Below, piece after piece: positions 12,925 through 20,959 of a DNA stretch of 35,944 nt. Each line of letters begins with the position of its first letter. Positions within the stretch are counted from its first letter, which is position 1. The notes under the pieces were generated by a model. The model saw nothing but the letters and a program-made list of their open reading frames with translations. It was not told the DNA's origin and did not search any database. Origin of the DNA: Bacillota bacterium (GTDB taxonomy: Bacteria > Bacillota > Clostridia > Peptostreptococcales > Anaerovoracaceae); assembly GCA_028724585.1 (NCBI GenBank), contig JAQYCQ010000013.1, positions 1-35,944 of the forward strand. Reading direction: 5' to 3'. A program made the position numbers and the translations under genes.

Positions 12925-15699
12925 TTATTTTCCAAGCTGTTCCCAGCCTTCCATACGTATGTTTCTTACGTACTGAAGTACGTAAGAATGTCCGTTGACT
13001 TTTATATATCTGTTTAAGATCTGCCTTTTCTGTGATCTGTATTCATCGAATATCTCTACCCTGTTCTTCTCCTTGAGTATCTGGTACTCTGTGCAGTCTT
13101 CGCATTTTTCGGAAAAACCCCTTATCGAATAACACTTGCTCGGATAATCGAATTCTTCACAGCCTTCGCCTATAGCAGCCGCCCCGCAGGTTATAGGGTC
13201 TATTATCCGCACGCAGTCGAAGAGCGTATTCAGCTGTCTCATGAGAGCAAGCACCGTGTTTTCATCATAGTTCCAGTCATAGACTGCTTCCGGGCTGTAG
13301 CATGGGTCCGACTTGAGCCTTTTGTAGGTCAGCGTCAGCCTTCTGAAGAAATCGTCCGGAGTCGAGTATTCCGTGATCTCCTGATCCGGAGCGACAAATG
13401 AGGAAACGCTGCCGTAAGAAGACATATTGATGCCTCGGATCAAAAAGGCCCTGCGGTCTTTATACTTCGTAATGAACTCGCAGATGATCCTCAGGAAGAT
13501 GGAGTCTGTGATGAAGTCGTATTCCACGGGCTTGTGATCCCTTTCTGTGCGTTCCATTATCTGCCGGGAGATAGCCGCGGAATCCTGGCTGCTCTCTATT
13601 TCGTCTATGTACCCTTCTTTGTTGAAAGCTCCTCCCTTGATCACATCAGCGTATTTCATGATGGTATCGTTTTCATAGATTATCCTGTAGCGTTCTCCGA
13701 ATGTTTCAAGTATAGCGACGGGTATTTCCTTATCCCTGATGCCGCTGCTGTCCGTCTGGCCGATGCCGCCTGTGAAGCCGGTAAATCTCAGTATGTTCAT
13801 CTTTGAAACGTTCGAATAGAAAATATGGTCGTCCCTTGTTTCCATGCCCATGCTTTTGATCTTATCGTTCGCGAACAGCTCTTCGATAGGCACGGGTTTT
13901 GAGAAAAGGAAGCCCTGCGCGTAGGTGCAGCCTATGCTCTTCAGGAAATTGAGCTGCTCCCTGGTCTCTACGCCTTCGCAGAGAACTGTCATGCGTATTT
14001 CCTTAGACATGTTGACAATGCTTGAAATGATCAGAGGAGTCCTCTCGTTCGACATCCTGAAGAACATCATGTCGATCTTAATGCAGTCGAAATTGTATTT
14101 ATGCAGAGTATTGAGGGAACTATAGCCGCTTCCGAAATCGTCAAGCCATACGTCGAACCCGTCCTGGTGGAAACGCTCTATATGGTCGCGCACTATGCTT
14201 TCGTTTCTGATAAGCGCGGATTCGGTGATCTCGAAATGTATTACATCGTGAGGGATACTGTATTTATCCAGAATGCTGTTGATGCGTGCGTGCAGGTCGC
14301 TGAGCTCCAGGTCATGCCTGGAAAGGTTGATGGATACACGGCAGTAATCGTGTCTGGCGTCAGCAGCACTGCGAATGTCTGTGCAGACCTTTTCCAGAAC
14401 GAACATATCAACTTTATACAGGAGCCTGGCTTCTTCAAGGACCGGTATGAAATCAGCAGGGCTCAGCATGCCGTATTCAGGATCCTGCCAGCGCGAGAGC
14501 GCTTCGGCACTCGCCACTTTACGGCTAAGTGTACTGATGACCGGCTGATAGTAGACCTTTATCCAGCCTTTTTTTATCGCTTCGTCCACCTTATCGATGA
14601 TATAGCTTTCCTTTCTCAGCATATCACTCATCTCAGAGGAATAGCTCCTGTAGTAGTGGGTGTAATCGATATAAGGGGAATCGCCGGCTATACGGGCACG
14701 GTCCATGACCTGGGCTGTGTCGGTCACACCTTTTTCTATACGGCAGATGCCGGCGGATATGTTTATGCTGTCAGTTTCGTCTTCCAGCATGGTCTTATGG
14801 ACTTTGCGGACAGCCTGTTCAGCGCGGCTGTCTTCGACGAGCGCGTAAAATCTGTCGTCGTCAAGCCTTGTAACGTATTCGGAACGTATAGCCTTTCTTA
14901 TAGCATTTCCCATCCTTTTCAGGATCCTGTCGCCTTCTACGTATCCATGGCGGTCGTTAAGCATCTTAAAGCGGAGGATATTGAAATATATGAGATCCCA
15001 TTCGCCGCCGTACTGCCCGTTATTAAGCCCCTCCAGGAAAAGTCCCAGTGATTTTCTGAATATATTGCCGCTGTAGAGACCTGTCACAGAATCTGTATGG
15101 ACCAGTTCGCTGTCAAAATCATTACGGCTGTCCAGTTCCTGCCTTAGCAGAAGTGAAAGATAGCCTGCCGAAGTCCATGATAAAGCGCAGCACCCAGCCA
15201 TATGTTCTTCAGCGGGATTCACTATCTCGAAGAAGCCGGCAACCCTGGTGCCGGAAAAAAGCGGGCACAGGCAGAGCCTTTCTATGCCGTATGAGACTGG
15301 AAGCTCACAGGCTGCCGGGTTGTACTCCCTGAGTTCATCCATATCAGTGATCATATACGCCTGATTATTTCTGAAAGCGTCGAACCATTCGTAGTCTATC
15401 TCACATTCCGGCATATTCTGAAAAAAGCCGTTCCAGGAAGGCTGCCCCTCGGCATCCCAGACATGGGTCATACTGAATGTCCCGTCGTTGTTCTGCCTGA
15501 AGGTCATAGTATGGGCTGCTCCCATAGCTTCTCCGACTGTCCTCAGATAAATATCTATAGCTTTTCCGGGATCGGCTTCTCTTGCCGACTCGGCGGCAGC
15601 ATGGTTTAAAATTCCATTGTATTCAGCCAACCGTGAGGCATCGATGCTGTTAAGCAGCTCCAGTGATTCCTCCTCATTCATAACACCATACTTTTTCAT
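12925..15699 (-). CDS. GAF-like/degenerate GGDEF/EAL cyclic-di-GMP phosphodiesterase
   Basis: A 924-aa cytoplasmic signalling protein. Residues ~35-195 look like a GAF-type sensor. A GGDEF domain (~205-360) carries LDDDRF in place of GGDEF near residue 281, so cyclase activity is unlikely. The EAL domain (~375-625) looks complete: EALSRW near 399, FEITES, DDFGSGYSSL near 520, KID, EGVET near 577 and AQGFLFSKP, predicting cyclic-di-GMP hydrolysis. The last ~300 residues include a region rich in cysteines (CGAAAIGEGCEEF, EKCEDC) resembling a PAS-associated CxxC domain in other Firmicutes signalling proteins; metal or redox sensing is possible but unproven. AAGGA precedes the ATG. It is monocistronic. 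Confidence 0.9.
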   Translation of the reverse strand: MKKYGVMNEEESLELLNSIDASRLAEYNGILNHAAAESAREADPGKAIDIYLRTVGEAMGAAHTMTFRQNNDGTFSMTHVWDAEGQPSWNGFFQNMPECEIDYEWFDAFRNNQAYMITDMDELREYNPAACELPVSYGIERLCLCPLFSGTRVAGFFEIVNPAEEHMAGCCALSWTSAGYLSLLLRQELDSRNDFDSELVHTDSVTGLYSGNIFRKSLGLFLEGLNNGQYGGEWDLIYFNILRFKMLNDRHGYVEGDRILKRMGNAIRKAIRSEYVTRLDDDRFYALVEDSRAEQAVRKVHKTMLEDETDSINISAGICRIEKGVTDTAQVMDRARIAGDSPYIDYTHYYRSYSSEMSDMLRKESYIIDKVDEAIKKGWIKVYYQPVISTLSRKVASAEALSRWQDPEYGMLSPADFIPVLEEARLLYKVDMFVLEKVCTDIRSAADARHDYCRVSINLSRHDLELSDLHARINSILDKYSIPHDVIHFEITESALIRNESIVRDHIERFHQDGFDVWLDDFGSGYSSLNTLHKYNFDCIKIDMMFFRMSNERTPLIISSIVNMSKEIRMTVLCEGVETREQLNFLKSIGCTYAQGFLFSKPVPIEELFANDKIKSMGMETRDDHIFYSNVSKMNILRFTGFTGGIGQTDSSGIRDKEIPVAILETFGERYRIIYENDTIMKYADVIKGGAFNKEGYIDEIESSQDSAAISRQIMERTERDHKPVEYDFITDSIFLRIICEFITKYKDRRAFLIRGINMSSYGSVSSFVAPDQEITEYSTPDDFFRRLTLTYKRLKSDPCYSPEAVYDWNYDENTVLALMRQLNTLFDCVRIIDPITCGAAAIGEGCEEFDYPSKCYSIRGFSEKCEDCTEYQILKEKNRVEIFDEYRSQKRQILNRYIKVNGHSYVLQYVRNIRMEGWEQLGK
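12963..12988. repeat. 26-bp near-perfect palindrome inside the GGDEF-EAL gene
   Basis: TTCTTACGTACT and its exact reverse complement flank a two-base centre (GA). It lies in the last 65 bases of the coding region and is followed by the bidirectional terminator. Confidence 0.7.
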
Positions 15700-15750
15700 A
15701 TGTTTTTTCCTTTATAAGGCACGTGCATGCCGTGTTCCGCAAGAAGTGAA

Positions 15751-15805
15751 ATTATACTGATAACAGTTACCCTTGAAAAAACACATTTCCGTTTACTGTC
15801 AAGGG
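15751..15805 (-). promoter_or_regulatory. Promoter and possible operator of the GGDEF-EAL gene
   Basis: Minus strand: perfect TATAAT at 15751-15756 with TTTTCA 17 bases upstream (15774-15779). An inverted repeat CCCTTGA (15770-15776) / TCAAGGG (15799-15805) overlaps the -35 and could bind a regulator. The rest of 15700-15920 is AT-rich with no gene seen. Confidence 0.5.
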
Positions 15806-15920
15806 AGCACTTAACTTTAGCATGATAAAATATTATAGTATATTACTGTATTTATTTCTATACAAAATGGAAATAAATATCTTACAGTGATGTCATATTG
15901 TCATTACTTTGTGTTATTTT

Positions 15921-16002
15921 TGTCCGCTCACGCGGACAGGGATGCTCCGCATGAGCTGCTGGCCGTCGATCAGCGGCGTAAGCCACGCGCGCGGAGCGCG
16001 CG
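15921..16002. repeat. Composite palindromic element with four hairpin motifs
   Basis: TGTCCGC-TCAC-GCGGACA (15921-15938), ATGC-TCC-GCAT (15942-15952), a CAGCGGCG-containing spacer, and CGCGCGC-GGA-GCGCGCG (15986-16002, 7-bp stem). The TCC copy precedes the GGA copy as in the other composite elements. The spacer shares TCAGCGGCG with the element at 10637-10693. Confidence 0.75.
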
Positions 16003-16033
16003 AAAAAGGCCGGAACGCGGATGCGTCCCGGCC
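16003..16033 (-). terminator. Intrinsic terminator of thrS
   Basis: GGCCGG-A-ACGC / GCGT-C-CCGGCC arms (16008-16018 and 16023-16033) around GGAT, followed on the minus strand by five T. The thrS stop codon is about 45 bases before it. Confidence 0.88.
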
Positions 16034-16075
16034 TTTCAGGTCTTTTATAATATTTATATATTTCGGTATTTTCGT

Positions 16076-17842
16076 TTATCTTGCATGTGTGCGGATCTCT
16101 TCAATGATCTTCTCGCGGAAGTCTTCAGGAGACATTGCGCCCAGGTCCTCGCCTGCTCTTGTACGTACGGAAACGGTGTTGTTTTCAACGTCGCGTTCGC
16201 CGACTACCAGCATATAAGCGTCCTTTTCCATAGTGGATTCGCGGATCTTCTTCCCTATCGTCTCGTTTCTGCCGTCTATCTCGGCTCTTACGCCGGCGTT
16301 TTCAAGCATAGAGCGCACGCTTTCTGCGAAATAAGCGGCGCTGTCTGTTACGGTCAGGATCTTAGCCTGTACAGGAGCAAGCCATGTCGGGAAGTTGCCC
16401 ATGGTCTCTTCGATGAGGTAAGCCATGAAACGGTCAAGCGATCCAAGGATTGCGCGGTGGAGAACTACCGGCTGCTGCTCTTTGCCGTCAGCATCGATGT
16501 ACTTGAGGTCGAACTTGGCAGGCAGGCAGAAGTCCAGCTGGCATGTCGAAAGCGTGTACTCGGCGCCTACAGCAGGCTGTACGTTTACGTCGAGCTTAGG
16601 ACCGTAGAAAGCGGCTTCGCCTATCTCCTCGGTGAAGTCTATGTTCAGCTCCCTAAGAACTTCCCTCAGAGCTGATTCAGCCTTGTTCCACATCTCGTCG
16701 TCATCGTGGTATTTTTCCTTGTCGTCAGGATCTCTGAGCGAGAGTACGCAGCGGTAGTCGGTGATACCGAAGTCCTTGTATGTGTCGAGGATCATGTCGC
16801 AGACATTGCTGATCTCGTCCTTGATCTGCTCAGGAGTCACGAAGAGATGAGCGTCATTCTGGCAGAAGTGGCGGCCTCTTTCGATGCCCTTTAGTGTGCC
16901 GCTGGCTTCGTAACGGAAATCATGGGCTATCTCGCCTATCCTCAGCGGGAGATCACGGTATGAACGCGGTCTCGAAGCGTAGATCATCATGTGGTGAGGG
17001 CAGTTCATAGGCCTGAGCACGTATGACTCGTCGTCGACGACCATCTCAGGGAACATGTTGTCCTTGTAGTGGTCCCAGTGGCCTGAAGTCTTATAAAGGT
17101 TTACAGTTCCGATGCAAGGTGTGAGAACGTGCTGGTAACCGTTTCTGATCTCCTTGTCCCTGATGTAGTTTTCGAGCTCTCTCCAGATAGTGTAGCCTCT
17201 AGGCAGGAACATAGGAAGTCCGCGGCCTACCAGGTCGTCAGTCATGAAGAGGCGCATTTCCTTTCCTATCCTGCGGTGGTCCCTGCGTCTCGCTTCTTCC
17301 TGGCGTTCCAGCCATTCCTCAAGCTCGTCCTTCTTAGGGAAGGCTATGCCGTATATCCTCTGCAGGCTCTCCCTCTTCGCGTCGCCCTTCCAGTAGCTGG
17401 CGCTGCTGTCGTTGAGCCTGAAGGCATTGGCCTTTACCCTGCCTGTGCTGTTGAGATGAGGTCCCTCCAGCATATCTGTGAAGTCTCCCTGACGGCAGAA
17501 TTTAACTGCAGCTCCTTCGGGCATGTCATTGATGAGCTCCTGCTTGAAAGGCTCGTCCTTCATGATCTCGAGCGCGTCCGCCTTTGAGAGCTCCAGGTCC
17601 TCTGTCTGGATCCTCTCCTTGCAGATCTTCTTCATCTCCGCCTCTATCTTTTCGAGATCGTCAGCGGTCACAGTATCTGCGGTGAATATATCGTAATGCC
17701 ATCCTTCGTCGTCGGCACCGCCGTCAGCAAGCTTTGCCTCCGGCCATAATCTCTTAACAGCCTGCGCCATCACGCGTGAGCATGTATTCCAGTAGGCGCG
17801 GCGGTATTCTTCATTTTCAAAAGTGTATTTGTTCTCGTCCAT
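16076..17842 (-). CDS. thrS: Threonyl-tRNA synthetase with degenerate editing site
   Basis: A 588-aa class II synthetase that charges tRNA-Thr. It lacks an N-terminal TGS domain, like other ~585-aa Clostridia ThrRS. The catalytic core looks complete: zinc ligands Cys281 (MNCPHHM), His332 (NDAH) and His462 (VLHRAILGS), and motif 2 (HDFRYEASG); an anticodon-binding domain occupies the last ~110 residues. The editing domain (residues ~13-190) is altered: the usual HxxxH of HTCSHVLAQAV is N19-T-C-S-R23, and the Cys of the DLCxGPH motif is Leu125 (TDMLEGPH). These residues normally remove mis-attached serine. A GGAGG site precedes the ATG by ten bases. It is monocistronic, with a terminator and a structured leader. 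Confidence 0.93.
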   Translation of the reverse strand: MDENKYTFENEEYRRAYWNTCSRVMAQAVKRLWPEAKLADGGADDEGWHYDIFTADTVTADDLEKIEAEMKKICKERIQTEDLELSKADALEIMKDEPFKQELINDMPEGAAVKFCRQGDFTDMLEGPHLNSTGRVKANAFRLNDSSASYWKGDAKRESLQRIYGIAFPKKDELEEWLERQEEARRRDHRRIGKEMRLFMTDDLVGRGLPMFLPRGYTIWRELENYIRDKEIRNGYQHVLTPCIGTVNLYKTSGHWDHYKDNMFPEMVVDDESYVLRPMNCPHHMMIYASRPRSYRDLPLRIGEIAHDFRYEASGTLKGIERGRHFCQNDAHLFVTPEQIKDEISNVCDMILDTYKDFGITDYRCVLSLRDPDDKEKYHDDDEMWNKAESALREVLRELNIDFTEEIGEAAFYGPKLDVNVQPAVGAEYTLSTCQLDFCLPAKFDLKYIDADGKEQQPVVLHRAILGSLDRFMAYLIEETMGNFPTWLAPVQAKILTVTDSAAYFAESVRSMLENAGVRAEIDGRNETIGKKIRESTMEKDAYMLVVGERDVENNTVSVRTRAGEDLGAMSPEDFREKIIEEIRTHAR

Positions 17843-17992
17843 AAGAACATATCCTCCATATCTGTAACGGTTATATTTGTAGGGCGCGGCAAAACGCTCA
17901 CATTAAATACTTTATCAAATCAGGGACTGTGTTTTCAATATATATTCGATGTGAATCATGTGAAAAAGACAGACGGCCCGAATCGTATAACG

Positions 17993-18098
17993 AAAAAGCC
18001 GCCCGGGTACGCTTACCCCGAGCGGCTTTGCTTTCAGTGAACGTACGGTTTTCCTGCCGTTTGAAAGCTAATATACCATCATATATTCATTTTATCAA
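17993..18098 (-). promoter_or_regulatory. thrS leader: promoter followed by early terminator
   Basis: Minus strand: TTGATA (18093-18098), 17-base spacer, and TATATT (18070-18075) with TG-G before it (extended -10). About 70 bases downstream is a terminator, AGCCGC..CGGGTA / TACCCCG..GCGGCT (17997-18027) followed by five T. thrS starts 150 bases further on. The transcript either ends as a ~70-base RNA or reads through. The hairpin GCTTTCA/TGAAAGC (18030-18068) overlaps the predicted start. No T-box elements were seen. A second weak promoter (TTGAAA, then GATAAA 16 bases on) may lie between the terminator and thrS, which would make the upstream RNA independent. Confidence 0.5.
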
Positions 18099-18115
18099 CA
18101 TTGAAAATCGCCCGC

Positions 18116-18144
18116 GTCAGCTCCGCTGACATATGCCTCCGGCA
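18116..18144. repeat. Two TCC triloop hairpins
   Basis: GTCAGC-TCC-GCTGAC (18116-18130) is identical to the copy at 3720-3734; TGCC-TCC-GGCA (18134-18144) follows. They sit between the divergent thrS and IMPase promoters. The remaining bases from 17843 to 18277 hold the thrS leader and an extended -10 (TGGTATCAT near 18235-18243) for the IMPase gene. Confidence 0.7.
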
Positions 18145-18277
18145 GAGTCGTATTTCAGCTGTGCGGCTGTTCTCTGCCTGAGTTTTATATATGGGAAACG
18201 GAAATCAGTATGAAGACACACAGAATACATTAATGTGGTATCATCTATTTGCTGTACGGATTTCAAGAGGTATACAG

Positions 18278-19078
18278 ATGGAAAATACGATATCAGATAA
18301 GATAGATATAAAGGAAATAGAAGATGTGGTCAGGAAAGCGGCGGATATATTCGCTGACAGGGACGAGGCCGGAAGGGTTCACATCAAAGGCGCTTCGGAC
18401 TATGTGACGGACGTCGACTTTCATGTGCAGAGGTTCCTTAACGAAAAGCTCACGCTGATGTATCCGCAGATCCAGTTCATGGGTGAAGAAAAGGACAACG
18501 GCAGCATAGATTTCAGCGGCGCGGTATGGATACTCGATCCGGTCGATGGGACGACCAATCTGATCCACGATATGAGGGCGAGCGTGATATCACTCGGCCT
18601 GGCGGTAAACAGAAATATGGAGATCGGCATCATCTACTGGCCGTATATGGACGAAATGTTCACTGCCTGCCGCGGACAGGGAGCCTTTCTTAACGGCAGA
18701 CCCATCCATGTATCGCAGGCGGAAATTCTGTCTGACAGTCTGATCTCTATAGGGACTTCTCCATACTATCCTGAGTATACGGACTGGACTTTCGACGCGG
18801 CTAAAGCTGTATTCGACGCGGCTCAGGATATACGCAGGAGCGGATCGGCGGCACTGGAGCTCTGCTATGTGGCATGCGGCCGCCTCGATGGGACCTTCGA
18901 ACGCATACTTTCGCCCTGGGACTTCGCCGCAGGTCTGCTCATAGTAGAAGAGGCCGGCGGTAAGGTCAGAGATATAGACGGCAGCCTCGTGGATATTACT
19001 GCTAAGAGTGGAATACTGGCTTCCAACGGGATCATTCAGGATGAACTTGAAAAACTGCTTAAGAGCATCGATAAATAA
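18278..19078 (+). CDS. Inositol monophosphatase-family phosphatase
   Basis: The ATG at 18278 follows AGAGG by eight bases and gives 266 aa; the frame is open 29 codons further up without a ribosome site. Metal-binding motifs of the IMPase/FIG superfamily are present: GEEKDNGS (Glu for metal 1), ILDPVDGTTN (DPxDGT) and the C-terminal SPWDFAAG (WDxAAG). Such enzymes use magnesium to hydrolyse inositol phosphate or other small phosphate esters (for example PAP, fructose-1,6-bisphosphate or NADP). The precise substrate is not set by the motifs. It stands alone on the plus strand and ends at a terminator. Confidence 0.9.
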   Translation: MENTISDKIDIKEIEDVVRKAADIFADRDEAGRVHIKGASDYVTDVDFHVQRFLNEKLTLMYPQIQFMGEEKDNGSIDFSGAVWILDPVDGTTNLIHDMRASVISLGLAVNRNMEIGIIYWPYMDEMFTACRGQGAFLNGRPIHVSQAEILSDSLISIGTSPYYPEYTDWTFDAAKAVFDAAQDIRRSGSAALELCYVACGRLDGTFERILSPWDFAAGLLIVEEAGGKVRDIDGSLVDITAKSGILASNGIIQDELEKLLKSIDK

Positions 19079-19139
19079 TAAAATGGCTGTACTCTCCTGT
19101 TTTAAAAGAATACAGCCGTAAGCGCACAGGCGTTTATGT

Positions 19140-19170
19140 CGGCGGAGCCGTCGCAGGCTCCGTCATTTTT
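19140..19170 (+). terminator. Terminator of the IMPase gene containing a GGA hairpin
   Basis: GGAGCC (19144-19149) pairs with GGCTCC (19156-19161), followed by TTTTT (19166-19170). The left side also forms CGGC-GGA-GCCG (19140-19150), a member of the GGA family. A GGCTGTA/TACAGCC hairpin lies just upstream (about 19084-19118). Confidence 0.6.
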
Positions 19171-19175
19171 ATCAT

Positions 19176-20549
19176 TTACTCGTTAAATTCTAAAGTATAG
19201 CTTCCCTGGCCGGTGTCTTCTAAGGATGCCGAGAAGAAGACCTTCATGGCTTTTATGAGATAGGCGGTGTCTTTTACTCCGGCGGTCTCATAAGGCGAGT
19301 GCATGGCCAGCTGCGGCAGCCCTATATCCACTGTGTTTAGCGATACGTGGACGTTTGAGATGTTTCCGAGAGTCGACCCGCCGGCTTCGTCGGACCTGTT
19401 TGTGAAGTCCTGTGATGGCACTCCGGCCTTTTCGAGGATGCGGCGGAACACGGCCTTTGACACAGCGTCGGTAGTGTATTTCTGGTTGGCATTGTACTTG
19501 ATCACTATGCCTTCGTTGATCCTCGGCTGGTTTACCGGGTCCGCTTTCTCAGGAACGTTGGGGTGGACCGCGTGGGCGTTATCCGCTGAGACCATAAAGC
19601 TCGACGCCGTCTTTTCATAAATATCTTCTCTGTTCAGGCCGAGACCGGTCACGATCCTGGCGAGTACGTCGTTTAAGAAGGTCGAGTCAGCGCCCTGCTT
19701 TGTGCCGCTGCCTACTTCCTCGTTGTCGAATATCGCCAGTACCGGTACAGCGCGCTGGTTCTCACCGGCTTCAAGAAAACCGCGTGCCAGTCCGTACGCG
19801 CACTGCAGGTCGTCCAGATGGCCGGATGAGATGTATTCACGGCGTGCTCCCCATATGCTCCCGGGCGTTCTCGAGTAAAGGAAGAGATCGTTTCCCGCTA
19901 TATTCTCCTTCTCCGTTCCGGCTGCTTCAGCGATGATATCCATGAAAGTCCCTTCGCATGCTCCGCTTCCTATGATCGGGAGCAGATCCTTCTGGACGTT
20001 GTATTTCTTCCCGCTGTTGGCAGTCCTGTCCATATGTATGGCCAGAGACGGTATCATGCAGAGATCACGGTCGACATTTACGAGTCTGGTCGTGAAACGG
20101 TTCCCCTCTCTGACTACAAGTCTTCCGGCTATGGAAAGCGATCTGTCGAACCAGGGCGAGATGAGCATGCCGCCGTACTTTTCCACGTTGAGCTTAGTGT
20201 ATGCTCCCGATGCTCCTATCTCAGGATTTTCCTTGACCTTGAAGGCTGGAGAATCACCGTGAGCCGCCGCGATCATGAAGCCGCCGAAATCTGCCTCCGG
20301 CACACGGAATGCTATGACTGAGGATTCATTCCTTACGACGAAATATCTGCCGCTTTTCTCAAGCTTCCAGCTCTTCCCCTCGACCAGCTCCTCATAGCCT
20401 GCTTTTATAAGCTCAGCCCTGATATTTGAAGCGGTATGAAAAGCCGTAGGGCTCTTCTCTATGAATTTAAGCAGATCTTCGCTGATCTTTATGTCCTCGT
20501 CGGATGGAACATCGTTTCCATGTTCAGCTTTTTTATTTTCAGTTTCCAT
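19176..20549 (-). CDS. M18-family aminopeptidase
   Basis: A 457-aa cytoplasmic metallo-aminopeptidase of family M18 (aspartyl aminopeptidase group). Zinc ligands and catalytic residues are visible: AAAHGDSP near residue 95, SGHLDDL, FDNEEVGSGTKQGADS (catalytic Glu and ligand), SADNAHAVHPN and the late MHSPYE histidine. The family removes N-terminal acidic or other residues from peptides, usually as a dodecamer. AGAGGAA precedes the ATG by seven bases. It is the last gene of a six-gene minus-strand cluster whose members have 17 to 72 base gaps. Confidence 0.92.
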   Translation of the reverse strand: METENKKAEHGNDVPSDEDIKISEDLLKFIEKSPTAFHTASNIRAELIKAGYEELVEGKSWKLEKSGRYFVVRNESSVIAFRVPEADFGGFMIAAAHGDSPAFKVKENPEIGASGAYTKLNVEKYGGMLISPWFDRSLSIAGRLVVREGNRFTTRLVNVDRDLCMIPSLAIHMDRTANSGKKYNVQKDLLPIIGSGACEGTFMDIIAEAAGTEKENIAGNDLFLYSRTPGSIWGARREYISSGHLDDLQCAYGLARGFLEAGENQRAVPVLAIFDNEEVGSGTKQGADSTFLNDVLARIVTGLGLNREDIYEKTASSFMVSADNAHAVHPNVPEKADPVNQPRINEGIVIKYNANQKYTTDAVSKAVFRRILEKAGVPSQDFTNRSDEAGGSTLGNISNVHVSLNTVDIGLPQLAMHSPYETAGVKDTAYLIKAMKVFFSASLEDTGQGSYTLEFNE

Positions 20550-20605
20550 AATGTTTCCTCTGACAGCTGTCTGCGACAGTCCGATGTTTTTACTGAGCCA
20601 GCCGG

Positions 20606-20896
20606 CTACAGCTGCTTTCCATCGAAGATAGCTACATTCATCGGCGTAACCTCTACCTTTTCCCAGACACCTGCCTGGATGTAAGGCTCGGTTTTCAGGT
20701 ATTCGTCGAGTGCTTCCCTTGACTCGAATTCGGCGATGACAGCCGATCCGTTCGGCTTGCCGTTCTCGTCCAGCATTCCGCCGGCAGCGAGAACTTTTCC
20801 GTTGGTATTAGCCAGGTTTTCCAGATGGCGAGGCCTTACCTCAAGCCTCTTCTCGAGCATACCTTTTGCGTCATGGGCTATGATAACGAACTGCAT
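20606..20896 (-). CDS. YciI-like protein
   Basis: The ATG at 20896 follows AGGAGG by seven bases and gives 96 aa; the frame opens 11 codons earlier without a site. The sequence MQFVIIAHDAKGMLEKRLEVRPRHLENL, then VLAAGGMLDENGKPNGSAVIAEFESREALDEYLKTEPY, is a typical YciI (PF03795) ferredoxin-like fold, with the conserved His and Asp of the putative active site (AHDA, RPRH). The biochemical role of most YciI proteins is unknown. It lies between the M18 gene and an uncharacterised gene. Confidence 0.88.
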   Translation of the reverse strand: MQFVIIAHDAKGMLEKRLEVRPRHLENLANTNGKVLAAGGMLDENGKPNGSAVIAEFESREALDEYLKTEPYIQAGVWEKVEVTPMNVAIFDGKQL

Positions 20897-20959
20897 GTCA
20901 TTTCCTCCTGTCTTTTTTGAAAAATTCATCTATTGCTGCTGCCTGTCGTCCTGGTCTGC

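Noticed and set aside
14101-15051. 316-aa plus-strand frame opposite the GGDEF-EAL gene
   Set aside because: The minus frame has unmistakable EAL motifs across this interval; the plus frame has no recognisable domain or ribosome site.
15887-16675. 262-aa plus-strand frame over the thrS 3' end
   Set aside because: It runs through a cluster of hairpins and the thrS terminator and then antisense to the conserved ThrRS anticodon-binding region.
17843-18190. T-box riboswitch upstream of thrS
   Set aside because: The leader before the terminator is only about 70 bases, and no specifier-loop or AGGGTGG-type antiterminator sequence was seen.
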